Positions 46,557 through 59,800 of a stretch of 64,000 nt of DNA are shown here, piece after piece. Each line of letters begins with the position of its first letter. Position 1 is the stretch's first letter. The notes below the pieces were generated by a model. It saw nothing but the letters and a program-made list of their open reading frames with translations. It was not told the DNA's origin and ran no database searches. Position numbers and translations under genes: made by a program. Source of the DNA: Parapristionchus giblindavisi (Eukaryota; Nematoda; Chromadorea; Rhabditida; Diplogasteridae); NCBI GenBank assembly GCA_943737045.1, contig CALSFV010000216.1, positions 1,116,001 through 1,180,000 of the forward strand. The letters run 5' to 3'.

Positions 46557-49500
46557 TTTGGAATTGCAGTCCCTCTTATGGATAGAACCACCAAAATCGT
46601 GTTGAACGGTGTAAAATTGTGGCTGAGGTATCGCTGAATCAGCATCGTGTCAAGATATTCTATGACAGATACACATTTCTATTTTGTGGAACGATTCTTT
46701 GCTGTATTCTTAGTTATCAGCTCACTGAGGGCAAAGTTAACCATAAACAAGACACCCATCTATCCATACTCATTGTGGGGGGAAGTGTAGCTTCCGTAAA
46801 AATCACATGTTCACCCAATTAATTTAGCGGATATTGTGCCTGAATATTGAACTAGTTATGTATATGTCCGGAAAGCTCTATTCCTAGCCACAATACAGTC
46901 ACGATTAATATAGATAGTGTTTCTGAGGCCACTATGTATGTCCATGGCTTACTTTATTTTCGTTGAAAAATGTGAAGATTGAGTCGGGTGTGATTGCGAT
47001 GATATAGCCATCCTGTAGGAAGTACATTTATGCGATAGGCTTTGTTCAAGTGAATAGTATGACAATGGTACCATAATTGTCCACCATAGGGAGATTTCGA
47101 GATGCAATCATCAAGTATTTCTATCATTAGAATATGGTTTATTTTGTGTATGCTCTCGTTCCTACGATCAATCTGCTTATTCTAATTATTATTCGATGCT
47201 ATCTATATGAAATATCATCCGCGATACTCTACACAAAATGATTCATCAACTCTATGAAAGATCGCTTTAAAAATCATGTGATTGTACATTTCAACGTCGT
47301 TCAATAATTCCATAGACTACCAAAATTGTACTCCTTCATTGGGAATAACTCACTGAGAAGGAAATATTTTCTTACAATTAAGTTTCTTCTCTTAAGGCAC
47401 AAGGCTTTTAGATATTGTGCTGATAGGATAAAGAATTGAATTGAATTTTAGATATGTCTCAAATGATACGATGACGCATGCTTTGACAATTACATGAATG
47501 CTCTCAAAAGATGAACGTTACTGGTATGTTCATGTATAATTGTACTACCCATTGGTAGACAATTTTCATTTGTGTACAAAGATTTAATGATGTTGATGTG
47601 TCCACTATGATTTACACATTGATGTCTGAGATAGATATATTTCTCATTAAGAAGGAACCTAACATGTAATTAATAGAGATGAAACTCTTAAGCCGGCATT
47701 ATTCAACTAGTAGACATCTTTACATCAAGCCACAAAACAATTATTTTTGATTTTAAGGAAATATCTCTTTCGACAGTACATACAATCCCTCATGATTGAA
47801 CGTCTAATATTAGCATATGAAGGAAAGGTTGGGGCATTGGGAAGTATAACTTCTAGGTGATGTAATGTGAAAACAATTGACAATGTATGCCATGTCATTT
47901 TAAATATTGTAAAGCTATCAAATAACATTATAACATCTGTATGTGTGCGTTTATTTATTCCTGGCAAAACTCACTATTGTTTGCTTCACGCACTGAATAA
48001 AGAAATAGTCCAGTCCATCCCAGACATGCTTCGTTGTGAACTACACCTATTCAATACTCATCTATTTCATCACAGACCTGCGTTTTCAACTATCATTTCC
48101 ATTGAACCCTTTCCCGACAAGCTTTATCCATCACCTCATGCACTCAATTGCGCAATTTCTCGGGTCGGACATAACTCATAGAACAACCTAAAACCTCTCC
48201 AAGGTATAAATATCCATAAAATGACCACAACAAGATCAATACGTACAAGATTTTTGATGTATTGGACATATAAGCACTACGTAGCTGGCGAATATTCTAA
48301 TCTTTGATAATAAACTCAAAACATCCACATTTGTACCATTTTTATTACTGTCGACCACCGGAATCGTAAGTTTGACACTTTGAAAAAAGAACTACGAATG
48401 GTACATTTCATGCCCTACTGTTTTCTGACCTGTACATGTTGAACAGCTACCCATTTCGTACCAGGTGTACCTTTGAATCCTGTTTTCAACTATTATTCCA
48501 ACTATATTATTATTTCCTTTGCAACCTTCCCCTGCGACTCTTGTCCATCTCCCCCCGTACATCCAGCAGCGCACTGACAATGAGAAACGGTCGTACGCAA
48601 CCCAAGATCAGCATCAAACCATACAATAAATAAATTAATTATTAAAGTGTGGTATTAAGAGGTACGTTTCATTTTGAACTCTCAAAGGTAAGTATTCACA
48701 ATGCAATGCAGCATCGCGACATGTGGTATTCTTGAATGACATTGGGTGGAATATCTCTTTACGTTGTACAGATAAGCTCCATGCAATTTACATATATTCA
48801 ATGCTTTGGTAATAAAATCACTATGTTGGTATTTCACACCATAGCTCATAGCTCAGGATGATTAACCGTATTTCATTGTACGCTGCTAGTCCTGTGATTT
48901 TGATAAAGCATTTCTCTTTCAAATCAATCAGCAATTTGTTTATGTTCCACATTAACATTCACTCCATAATAACTTGTTTGTATTCATATCTCACAATCTA
49001 CAAGCCAGAGTGGAGGTTGGTGGCGACTATGAAAAATATAATTCTCTGAGTGTGGGAAACCACTCGAGTAATATTACTTCAGGGACAATGTGTAGCAAGA
49101 AGAAGTTATACCACCTTAGATAGTGCTTGAAATGCGCGATTTTACGTAATTTTCAAGTGTGTGAACCACCATTTAACAGCTCATATTATAAAGCTACAGA
49201 ATGTACGGTGAGATCGTCAATTTCTAGTTAAAGACGTTTCTTTAAATCGAATGTAATTTCATTAAGTGGAATGACCGAAGGTTATTGTTATCTTCCGAAT
49301 GAAAACGACAATGTCCTTTATCTAAATATCTGAATATTGACATATGAATCGTCTATTGTAATGTCTAGTCGATCAGCATCGAAAGCGCTACATTATAGTT
49401 GCGATAAATAAACGTGTACAGACCTATTGCACTTTTTAAGCGTTGATAGCGCTTGGTTTCTTGAATGCTAATTGTTGAATTCACTTTGTTTCTATCACTG

Positions 49501-52014
49501 AGAGGGAAAATTCACGCTAAAGAAAATACTATTGTTTGTCTTAGCCATGTACAATACAAATTGACAGTCCAGTTCTTTTCAAATGAGCATGATATGCTCA
49601 ATCTCATTTCATAAGAATCTTCATTTATACCACAATGCAGTAATATTTGAGCTCCAAATGATATGTTTATTAGTTTTGTAGAGTTGTCTGTAGCATACTT
49701 TACAAGCCTGTATTGAAGTTTCCGGTTTACTTCAGATACAATCATCATAGGAGTATTTCTGCCTTCGTAATTCTTAATTCATAGGAGTATAACTTCTGTC
49801 ACTCACTCTGTGGTATGGTCGGTTGGATTATTTATATTATTTTCTCTCTCGACTACATTTGCTTATCAAGAGAAAAGGGTCAACAGTTGAGCCCTCTCCT
49901 AGAAGACTTTTGAAAATCTGTAGTGGTATCTCCAACGTGTCAAGTAGGCGAATTGGACGAACAACGCAGTGCTTTCGTGGGTTATTTAACTGTACACATC
50001 AAGTTTCATATTTAGAAGTTTTCTTGAATGGAGACGAATTCTCTCAGAGATCGAAGTTTATAACATTGGATATGAAGAAACCCCCTGCTTTGCCCCACTG
50101 CATCCTCTGAGCTGATTGGATAAAGTATTGTATGTATTGTATCATATGATCAAAAATTGAGAATTGCCTAAAGCATTATCTTCCCTGCACCGAGAAAAAC
50201 TAACACTGAAAATGGAAATCATACCATTGTTCGTCAATTAATAAACATCTCAAGTTGTTCAAAGATGGATGGGATTGGAGTGAAATGAATTTTTAATCGT
50301 CGTATTAAGTAATTTAGCTAATCATGGCAAGCCTATAACGAGAATGACCTTTCATTCATCATCTACTTCTTCTTCTACATTGTTAAAATCACATATTCAG
50401 TCCTTAATTTTATTAAACGTTTTCATTTGCATGCATAATCTCTAAGGGGAAAGTCCCTCAATATAAACACTTGTGCGAAGTATATACTTCAGATGGTAAT
50501 ACAGATAAAAACTTCAGTCACTCTCTCTCTTCTTCTCTTCCTCTGTACAAGGTTATGTGACGAATTTGTGCGAACTTTTGAGAATAAGCTATCCTTTTCA
50601 AACCATGTCATATACTTATATGAATAAATTGTTAAATTGAATCAGATACAAATTGTCTAAGCAAAAAAGGGTTATTACTTAAAACAAAACTGAATGTAAT
50701 TTCACTAATATAGTATAGTCTGTGTTGCGGTTCGCTAGAAATACATCTTGTTGGCAATATTACTCATTTTCTCACTAGAACTCGGGCCAACTACATCCTT
50801 TCTTGATCACACTCCCGGCCTTTATAAGTACCACTCGCAAACCAACCACACAAATGAAGCTGTAAGTATTTGTTCTATTGTAATAATAAAAAAGTTCGGT
50901 TGAACATAAGAGTGTCCTGTACACAGTCTTTACAATGCAACACATGACGGAATTGTATATGCTAGTGATGGGGAACCCTGGTACAGCATAAGCGTATATT
51001 TCAATCGTGTTAATCTATCGTTTGTTACCGTATACTACCTCCCTGGCAGCAAATATATATGACGATGAGAATGCTGAATGAATCCTTCCGTCACTGTCTA
51101 TTAATGATCTTTGGTATTCTTGAATATTATTATAAGTAATATTTACAATCATTCACAAGCCCGGATCAGCACACATAGGTAGTATCCGTTCGTATCATAA
51201 ATGGTTAAAATCAATAAAAAATCTTTGTTCCGAAGGAGGATAGAACTCCCAACCTTGGCAATAAAAGTGGCACACTCTAACCAATAGAGTGGTTAGTATT
51301 TGCTAATGTGCTAATACCCAAAAATTTTAGTTGAATGTTGAATGTGATCACTCTGAACAGTCTGACAGAGTGGATCATATAATTCCAAGCATCCTTGTTT
51401 ATGGACTTTATACCCAATAATGATGTTTCTAATAGAGATACTCGTCTAAAAAAGGCACTCTAGGCACTTATTCAGAACGGAATATTTATAAAAGCTAACT
51501 TAACACGATAACTTGGATATTAATATACCTGGAAACATGATGTGGCAGTAATTCATTTAGTAAAATCATACTTGCAAAATAACTTGAGCGTTCGTGAATT
51601 TCATGAAGATTAGATCTGGACATTACTATATAATCGATGATTGTTCTTTTCATTATGAGGAAATTCAAATATAGTGAAACTATGGTAATATGATTTGGTT
51701 GTCATGTCTCTTCTATTATTATTAATTATTAGGAATAATCAAAAAGTGAATGAGGAGAATTGAAAAGAATGAGAAATTGTGACATCAATGCAAATCGCCG
51801 TACTACTTTTAGCGTATTATTCGTTATTCTTTTTTTAAATATACCTGACTAAAGTAATGTTAATTAAGATGAGATATCATGTAAGAGTGATCATTGTGAG
51901 AGAGGAACTGAAATTGTATGTGTTGTCTTGATGTGATGAATATGTTGTATCAATAAACTTCACATTAATCATTCTTCTGGATAAACCACTTTTTAAATCT
52001 CTTCTTATTGGTGT
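46557..52014. other. Interior of right arm, no recognised gene
   Basis: Inverted twin of 36338-41795. It holds the same unassigned frames in opposite orientation (49823-50110 plus, 49512-49748 minus, 47867-48181 plus). One amino-acid difference (Val versus Ala) separates the two copies of the 78-codon frame. Confidence 0.6.
51222..51297 (-). pseudogene. tRNA-like sequence (right arm)
   Basis: Inverted copy of the tRNA-like stretch in the left arm, read on the minus strand, with identical A-box and B-box-like segments. Confidence 0.45.
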
Positions 52015-52021
52015 GATTGAG

Positions 52022-52876
52022 TTATAGAGAATATGGAAATGGAGGATAGAAAGTAGAACGATGGAGAGATAGCAGAAAGGTATTATCGAGATTATTGAGT
52101 AAGATAAGAGGGAACCTTCTACTGTGAGAGAGCCTTAGAGAAGAGATTTCATTAAAGATATTGAAGATTATTAAGCTCTAGCATAACAACAGTCATTCAA
52201 TTGTCGCCTATCGGTTGTATGGGAGCTATGTGTGATGTTATTCTCTTGCTCAGAGGTTAGTTTACCGATTGTCAAATGTTACAGATTGGATAGCTGTTAT
52301 CATTTGATCAATGAGATAATTGCATGATTCTATCACTTTGAATATTATGTAGTCTTTATTTGTTCTTGTTAATATATTTAAATTTCATTTTGTTCCTCTT
52401 GCCTTTTTTATGACATTGGCTGGGCCAGCTGTATGCAATATAGAGAGAATGCAGAGAGAAAGAGAGAGAGACTGAGAAGGTCGTTTTTGATATTGCAAAA
52501 CAGCTTGAGAGATTTGAATATAGAAAGAATGTTTCAGAAATCTATGAATGAGAGAGTATGCAGAAAAGGCAGCAGAAGTAGAGTACTATGTGAGAGAGTG
52601 TTCAAAATGAAGAGACAGCAGAGAAGAAGAGTAAGAGAGAAGGGAAGAGATATGAAGATACCATGCCCCAAAACAGTCATTCAGTAGTTTGTCGTTAGTC
52701 AATTGTGGTCGAGTATGCTCCAGGTCAGTTCCTTGTTGATCAATTTATCGATTAGGGTGATTTTATCGATTGATTTATATGAAGCATTCAATTGATCTTT
52801 TCACTTTGATTGATCCTTGATCTCATTATTATTATTGATCTTTGATTATTATAATGATTCCATTTACTGTTTGTTG
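52022..52876 (-). repeat. Diverged subterminal repeat modules (right arm)
   Basis: Inverted copy of modules 2 and 3. AACAGTCATTC marks the start of each module near 52190 and 52671, with GCTCCAGGTCAGTTCCTTGTT at 52717 and again near 53423 in the terminal module. Confidence 0.7.
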
Positions 52877-53334
52877 TGAAAGAGGAGAGAGTGTGTGAAA
52901 ATGAGAGAGTACAGAGATGCAGAGAAGTGAGAGAGAGAGAGTGTGTGAAAGTGAGAGAGGGCAGAGGAGTAGAGAAATAGGTGAGAGAGTGTGTGAAAGT
53001 GAGAGAAGTAGAGAAATAGGTGAGAGCGTGTGTGAAAGTGAGAGAAGTGGAGAAATAGGTGAGAGAGTGTGTGAAAGTGAGAGAAGTAGAGAAATAGGTG
53101 AGAGAGTGTGTGAAAGTGAGAGAAGTAGAGAAATAGGTGAGAGAGTGTGTGAAAGTGAGAGAAGTAGAGAAATAGGTGAGAGAGTGTGTGAAAGTGAGAG
53201 AAGTAGAGAAATAGGTGAGAGAGTGTGTGAAAGTGAGAGAAGTAGAGAAATAGGTGAGAGAGTGTGTGAAAGTGAGAGAGTATAGAGAAGTAGAGCAGTG
53301 AGCGAGAGAGTATGAAAGAGTGAGAGAGTACAGA
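52877..53334 (-). repeat. GA-rich minisatellite, 39-bp period (right arm)
   Basis: Inverted copy of the left-arm minisatellite, with the same unit number and internal variants (for example GTGGAG near 53046 and GAGCGTG near 53023). It runs straight into the terminal sequence without a retroelement. Confidence 0.93.
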
Positions 53335-53558
53335 GAAGTAGAGAAGTGCAGTGAATAAGCTCCGCCCCAAAACAGTCATTCATTAGTTGGTCGTCTGTCT
53401 CGTCCGGTCGTGTGTGCTGTTGCTCCAGGTCAGTTCCTTGTTGATCATGTTATCGATTGGTGTAAATCTATCGATTGATGTTTGTGCTTCAATTGATCTA
53501 TTCATTCTGATTGATACTTGATCTTTGTACTTTATTATTATTACTTGTTTATTAATTT

Positions 53559-53800
53559 GTTTTTTTTACTTTGCGCTTTGGTGGTCCAATTTGTTGCACA
53601 TGATGACGTAACAAATTTGATTGACAGATGTTTTTTTGTTTGTTAACACATGTACTTGTTAACAACTTGTTAACATGTGTAAACATATGTACCTGTCACC
53701 TGTCAATCAGATTATGATGTCGGCACCCTTTGATGTGTGTCGGCATCGTTTGATCATCGTGGGTGGTAAAAAATGGTCCTCCAAAGCGCACTATACTACT
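53559..53800 (-). repeat. Terminal mini-foldback of the right end
   Basis: Inverted copy of the left-end mini-foldback, with the same GCGCTTTGG / CCAAAGCGC arms and central GTTAAC cluster (about 53640-53690). It ends in ACTATACTACT immediately before the right GGCGTG duplication. Confidence 0.8.
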
Positions 53801-53806
53801 GGCGTG
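53801..53806 (+). repeat. Target-site duplication GGCGTG (right)
   Basis: Second copy of the 6-bp duplication. The satellite unit continues TCACGAATTC, exactly completing the unit interrupted at 28158. Confidence 0.93.
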
Positions 53807-56800
53807 TCACGAATTCTTTAATGCTAAAAATGCATGGTTCAATGTTGTTAATTCGGCTGGAGCGGCCGTTGTTCAACATGGAACGTTGCAAAATACTCAG
53901 AATTTTTTGCTCTTTCGTTTGGTATATGACACGCTGGGTCTAGCAGAAAATTTTTCATGTCAGTTATTCTTTTGGTCTTATCAAAGTGAAAGCTACTTTT
54001 GTACTTTGGGCATTGTGGAATCAACACAAGATTACAGTTTGACATGAACTGAAGTGTAGATTATTCAGAATTTTTTGCTCTTTCACGTGGTATATGCTAC
54101 GATAAGTTTAGATTAAATATTGGCGTGTCACGAATTCTTTAATGCTAAAAATGCATGGTTCAATGTTGTTAATTCGGCTGGAGCGGCCGTTGTTCAACAT
54201 GGAACGTTGCAAAATACTCAGAATTTTTTGCTCTTTCGTTTGGTATATGACACGCTGGGTCTAGCAGAAAATTTTTCATGTCAGTTATTCTTTTGGTCTT
54301 ATCAAAGTGAAAGCTACTTTTGTACTTTGGGCATTGTGGAATCAACACAAGATTACAGTTTGACATGAACTGAAGTGTAGATTATTCAGAATTTTTTGCT
54401 CTTTCACGTGGTATATGCTACGATAAGTTTAGATTAAATATTGGCGTGTCACGAATTCTTTAATGCTAAAAATGCATGGTTCAATGTTGTTAATTCGGCT
54501 GGAGCGGCCGTTGTTCAACATGGAACGTTGCAAAATACTCAGAATTTTTTGCTCTTTCGTTTGGTATATGACACGCTGGGTCTAGCAGAAAATTTTTCAT
54601 GTCAGTTATTCTTTTGGTCTTATCAAAGTGAAAGCTACTTTTGTACTTTGGGCATTGTGGAATCAACACAAGATTACAGTTTGACATGAACTGAAGTGTA
54701 GATTATTCAGAATTTTTTGCTCTTTCACGTGGTATATGCTACGATAAGTTTAGATTAAATATTGGCGTGTCACGAATTCTTTAATGCTAAAAATGCATGG
54801 TTCAATGTTGTTAATTCGGCTGGAGCGGCCGTTGTTCAACATGGAACGTTGCAAAATACTCAGAATTTTTTGCTCTTTCGTTTGGTATATGACACGCTGG
54901 GTCTAGCAGAAAATTTTTCATGTCAGTTATTCTTTTGGTCTTATCAAAGTGAAAGCTACTTTTGTACTTTGGGCATTGTGGAATCAATACAAGATTACAG
55001 TTTGACATGAACTGAAGTGTAGATTATTCAGAATTTTTTGCTCTTTCACGTGGTATATGCTACGATAAGTTTAGATTAAATATTGGCGTGTCACGAATTC
55101 TTTAATGCTAAAAATGCATGGTTCAATGTTGTTAATTCGGCTGGAGCGGCCGTTGTTCAACATGGAACGTTGCAAAATACTCAGAATTTTTTGCTCTTTC
55201 GTTTGGTATATGACACGCTGGGTCTAGCAGAAAATTTTTCATGTCAGTTATTCTTTTGGTCTTATCAAAGTGAAAGCTACTTTTGTACTTTGGGCATTGT
55301 GGAATCAACACAAGATTACAGTTTGACATGAACTGAAGTGTAGATTATTCAGAATTTTTTGCTCTTTCACGTGGTATATGCTACGATAAGTTTAGATTAA
55401 ATATTGGCGTGTCACGAATTCTTTAATGCTAAAAATGCATGGTTCAATGTTGTTAATTCGGCTGGAGCGGCCGTTGTTCAACATGGAACGTTGCAAAATA
55501 CTCAGAATTTTTTGCTCTTTCGTTTGGTATATGACACGCTGGGTCTAGCAGAAAATTTTTCATGTCAGGTATTCTTTTGGTCTTATCAAAGTGAAAGCTA
55601 CTTTTGTACTTTGGGCATTGTGGAATCAACACAAGATTACAGTTTGACATGAACTGAAGTGTAGATTATTCAGAATTTTTTGCTCTTTCACGTGGTATAT
55701 GCTACGATAAGTTTAGATTAAATATTGGCGTGTCACGAATTCTTTAATGCTAAAAATGCATGGTTCAATGTTGTTAATTCGGCTGGAGCGGCCGTTGTTC
55801 AACATGGAACGTTGCAAAATACTCAGAATTTTTTGCTCTTTCGTTTGGTATATGACACGCTGGGTCTAGCAGAAAATTTTTCATGTCAGTTATTCTTTTG
55901 GTCTTATCAAAGTGAAAGCTACTTTTGTACTTTGGGCATTGTGGAATCAACACAAGATTACAGTTTGACATGAACTGAAGTGTAGATTATTCAGAATTTT
56001 TTGCTCTTTCACGTGGTATATGCTACGATAAGTTTAGATTAAATATTGGCGTGTCACGAATTCTTTAATGCTAAAAATGCATGGTTCAATGTTGTTAATT
56101 CGGCTGGAGCGGCCGTTGTTCAACATGGAACGTTGCAAAATACTCAGAATTTTTTGCTCTTTCGTTTGGTATATGACACGCTGGGTCTAGCAGAAAATTT
56201 TTCATGTCAGTTATTCTTTTGGTCTTATCAAAGTGAAAGCTACTTTTGTACTTTGGGCATTGTGGAATCAACACAAGATTACAGTTTGACATGAACTGAA
56301 GTGTAGATTATTCAGAATTTTTTGCTCTTTCACGTGGTATATGCTACGATAAGTTTAGATTAAATATTGGCGTGTCACGAATTCTTTAATGCTAAAAATG
56401 CATGGTTCAATGTTGTTAATTCGGCTGGAGCGGCCGTTGTTCAACATGGAACGTTGCAAAATACTCAGAATTTTTTGCTCTTTCGTTTGGTATATGACAC
56501 GCTGGGTCTAGCAGAAAATTTTTCATGTCAGGTATTCTTTTGGTCTTATCAAAGTGAAAGCTACTTTTGTACTTTGGGCATTGTGGAATCAACACAAGAT
56601 TACAGTTTGACATGAACTGAAGTGTAGATTATTCAGAATTTTTTGCTCATTCACGTGGTATATGCTACGATAAGTTTAGATTAAATATTGGCGTGTCACG
56701 AATTCTTTAATGCTAAAAATGCATGGTTCAATGTTGTTAATTCGGCTGGAGCGGCCGTTGTTCAACATGGAACGTTGCAAAATACTCAGAATTTTTTGCT

Positions 56801-59800
56801 CTTTCGTTTGGTATATGACACGCTGGGTCTAGCAGAAAATTTTTCATGTCAGTTATTCTTTTGGTCTTATCAAAGTGAAAGCTACTTTTGTACTTTGGGC
56901 ATTGTGGAATCAACACAAGATTACAGTTTGACATGAACTGAAGTGTAGATTATTCAGAATTTTTTGCTCTTTCACGTGGTATATGCTGCGATAAGTTTAG
57001 ATTAAATATTGGCGTGTCACGAATTCTTTAATGCTAAAAATGCATGGTTCAATGTTGTTAATTCGGCTGGAGCGGCCGTTGTTCAACATGGAACGTTGCA
57101 AAATACTCAGAATTTTTTGCTCTTTCGTTTGGTATATGACACGCTGGGTCTAGCAGAAAATTTTTCATGTCAGGTATTCTTTTGGTCTTATCAAAGTGAA
57201 AGCTACTTTTGTACTTTGGGCATTGTGGAATCAACACAAGATTACAGTTTGACATGAACTGAAGTGTAGATTATTCAGAATTTTTTGCTCTTTCACGTGG
57301 TATATGCTACGATAAGTTTAGATTAAATATTGGCGTGTCACGAATTCTTTAATGCTAAAAATGCATGGTTCAATGTTGTTAATTCGGCTGGAGCGGCCGT
57401 TGTTCAACATGGAACGTTGCAAAATACTCAGAATTTTTTGCTCTTTCGTTTGGTATATGACACGCTGGGTCTAGCAGAAAATTTTTCATGTCAGTTATTC
57501 TTTTGGTCTTATCAAAGTGAAAGCTACTTTTGTACTTTGGGCATTGTGGAATCAATACAAGATTACAGTTTGACATGAACTGAAGTGTAGATTATTCAGA
57601 ATTTTTTGCTCTTTCACGTGGTATATGCTACGATAAGTTTAGATTAAATATTGGCGTGTCACGAATTCTTTAATGCTAAAAATGCATGGTTCAATGTTGT
57701 TAATTCGGCTGGAGCGGCCGTTGTTCAACATGGAACGTTGCAAAATACTCAGAATTTTTTGCTCTTTCGTTTGGTATATGACACGCTGGGTCTAGCAGAA
57801 AATTTTTCATGTCAGTTATTCTTTTGGTCTTATCAAAGTGAAAGCTACTTTTGTACTTTGGGCATTGTGGAATCAACACAAGATTACAGTTTGACATGAA
57901 CTGAAGTGTAGATTATTCAGAATTTTTTGCTCTTTCACGTGGTATATGCTACGATAAGTTTAGATTAAATATTGGCGTGTCACGAATTCTTTAATGCTAA
58001 AAATGCATGGTTCAATGTTGTTAATTCGGCTGGAGCGGCCGTTGTTCAACATGGAACGTTGCAAAATACTCAGAATTTTTTGCTCTTTCGTTTGGTATAT
58101 GACACGCTGGGTCTAGCAGAAAATTTTTCATGTCAGGTATTCTTTTGGTCTTATCAAAGTGAAAGCTACTTTTGTACTTTGGGCATTGTGGAATCAACAC
58201 AAGATTACAGTTTGACATGAACTGAAGTGTAGATTATTCAGAATTTTTTGCTCTTTCACGTGGTATATGCTACGATAAGTTTAGATTAAATATTGGCGTG
58301 TCACGAATTCTTTAATGCTAAAAATGCATGGTTCAATGTTGTTAATTCGGCTGGAGCGGCCGTTGTTCAACATGGAACGTTGCAAAATACTCAGAATTTT
58401 TTGCTCTTTCGTTTGGTATATGACACGCTGGGTCTAGCAGAAAATTTTTCATGTCAGTTATTCTTTTGGTCTTATCAAAGTGAAAGCTACTTTTGTACTT
58501 TGGGCATTGTGGAATCAACACAAGATTACAGTTTGACATGAACTGAAGTGTAGATTATTCAGAATTTTTTGCTCTTTCACGTGGTATATGCTACGATAAG
58601 TTTAGATTAAATATTGGCGTGTCACGAATTCTTTAATGCTAAAAATGCATGGTTCAATGTTGTTAATTCGGCTGGAGCGGCCGTTGTTCAACATGGAACG
58701 TTGCAAAATACTCAGAATTTTTTGCTCTTTCGTTTGGTATATGACACGCTGGGTCTAGCAGAAAATTTTTCATGTCAGGTATTCTTTTGGTCTTATCAAA
58801 GTGAAAGCTACTTTTGTACTTTGGGCATTGTGGAATCAACACAAGATTACAGTTTGACATGAACTGAAGTGTAGATTATTCAGAATTTTTTGCTCATTCA
58901 CGTGGTATATGCTACGATAAGTTTAGATTAAATATTGGCGTGTCACGAATTCTTTAATGCTAAAAATGCATGGTTCAATGTTGTTAATTCGGCTGGAGCG
59001 GCCGTTGTTCAACATGGAACGTTGCAAAATACTCAGAATTTTTTGCTCTTTCGTTTGGTATATGACACGCTGGGTCTAGCAGAAAATTTTTCATGTCAGT
59101 TATTCTTTTGGTCTTATCAAAGTGAAAGCTACTTTTGTACTTTGGGCATTGTGGAATCAACACAAGATTACAGTTTGACATGAACTGAAGTGTAGATTAT
59201 TCAGAATTTTTTGCTCTTTCACGTGGTATATGCTGCGATAAGTTTAGATTAAATATTGGCGTGTCACGAATTCTTTAATGCTAAAAATGCATGGTTCAAT
59301 GTTGTTAATTCGGCTGGAGCGGCCGTTGTTCAACATGGAACGTTGCAAAATACTCAGAATTTTTTGCTCTTTCGTTTGGTATATGACACGCTGGGTCTAG
59401 CAGAAAATTTTTCATGTCAGGTATTCTTTTGGTCTTATCAAAGTGAAAGCTACTTTTGTACTTTGGGCATTGTGGAATCAACACAAGATTACAGTTTGAC
59501 ATGAACTGAAGTGTAGATTATTCAGAATTTTTTGCTCTTTCACGTGGTATATGCTACGATAAGTTTAGATTAAATATTGGCGTGTCACGAATTCTTTAAT
59601 GCTAAAAATGCATGGTTCAATGTTGTTAATTCGGCTGGAGCGGCCGTTGTTCAACATGGAACGTTGCAAAATACTCAGAATTTTTTGCTCTTTCGTTTGG
59701 TATATGACACGCTGGGTCTAGCAGAAAATTTTTCATGTCAGGTATTCTTTTGGTCTTATCAAAGTGAAAGCTACTTTTGTACTTTGGGCATTGTGGAATC

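Larger units (their letters stand above)
28159..53800. mobile_element. Giant foldback element, Polinton-like ends, 25.6 kb
   Basis: The ends are exact inverted complements (AGTAGTATAGTGCGCTTTGG at the left; its complement at the right) and are flanked by the 6-bp duplication GGCGTG. The inverted repeats are not short termini: they continue for 8,491 bp on each side, leaving a 2,267-bp unique centre. Subtracting the later 6,393-bp Penelope-like insertion gives an ancestral size of 19,249 bp. Family knowledge: Polinton/Maverick elements make 6-bp duplications, begin with AG, have long inverted termini and are typically 15-20 kb. None of their hallmark genes is visible; the arms contain only ORFs up to about 105 codons. 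It is therefore either a gene-less Polinton derivative or an undescribed foldback class. The insertion itself is certain; the classification is not. Confidence 0.85.
45310..53800 (-). repeat. Right arm of 8.5-kb inverted repeat (uninterrupted)
   Basis: Inverted, nearly identical partner of the left arm. It keeps the empty Penelope-like insertion site at 53334/53335, where the CT-rich minisatellite runs directly into the terminal sequence with one copy of the target. This gives the pre-insertion state and proves that the retroelement arrived after the arms were made or last homogenised. Confidence 0.95.

Noticed and set aside
28159..53800. Assembly artefact (read foldback) as an explanation of the palindrome
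   Set aside because: The arms differ by a clean 6.4-kb retroelement insertion with its own target duplication and by scattered substitutions, and the whole is bounded by a 6-bp duplication in phase with the satellite. An artefact would not produce these features.
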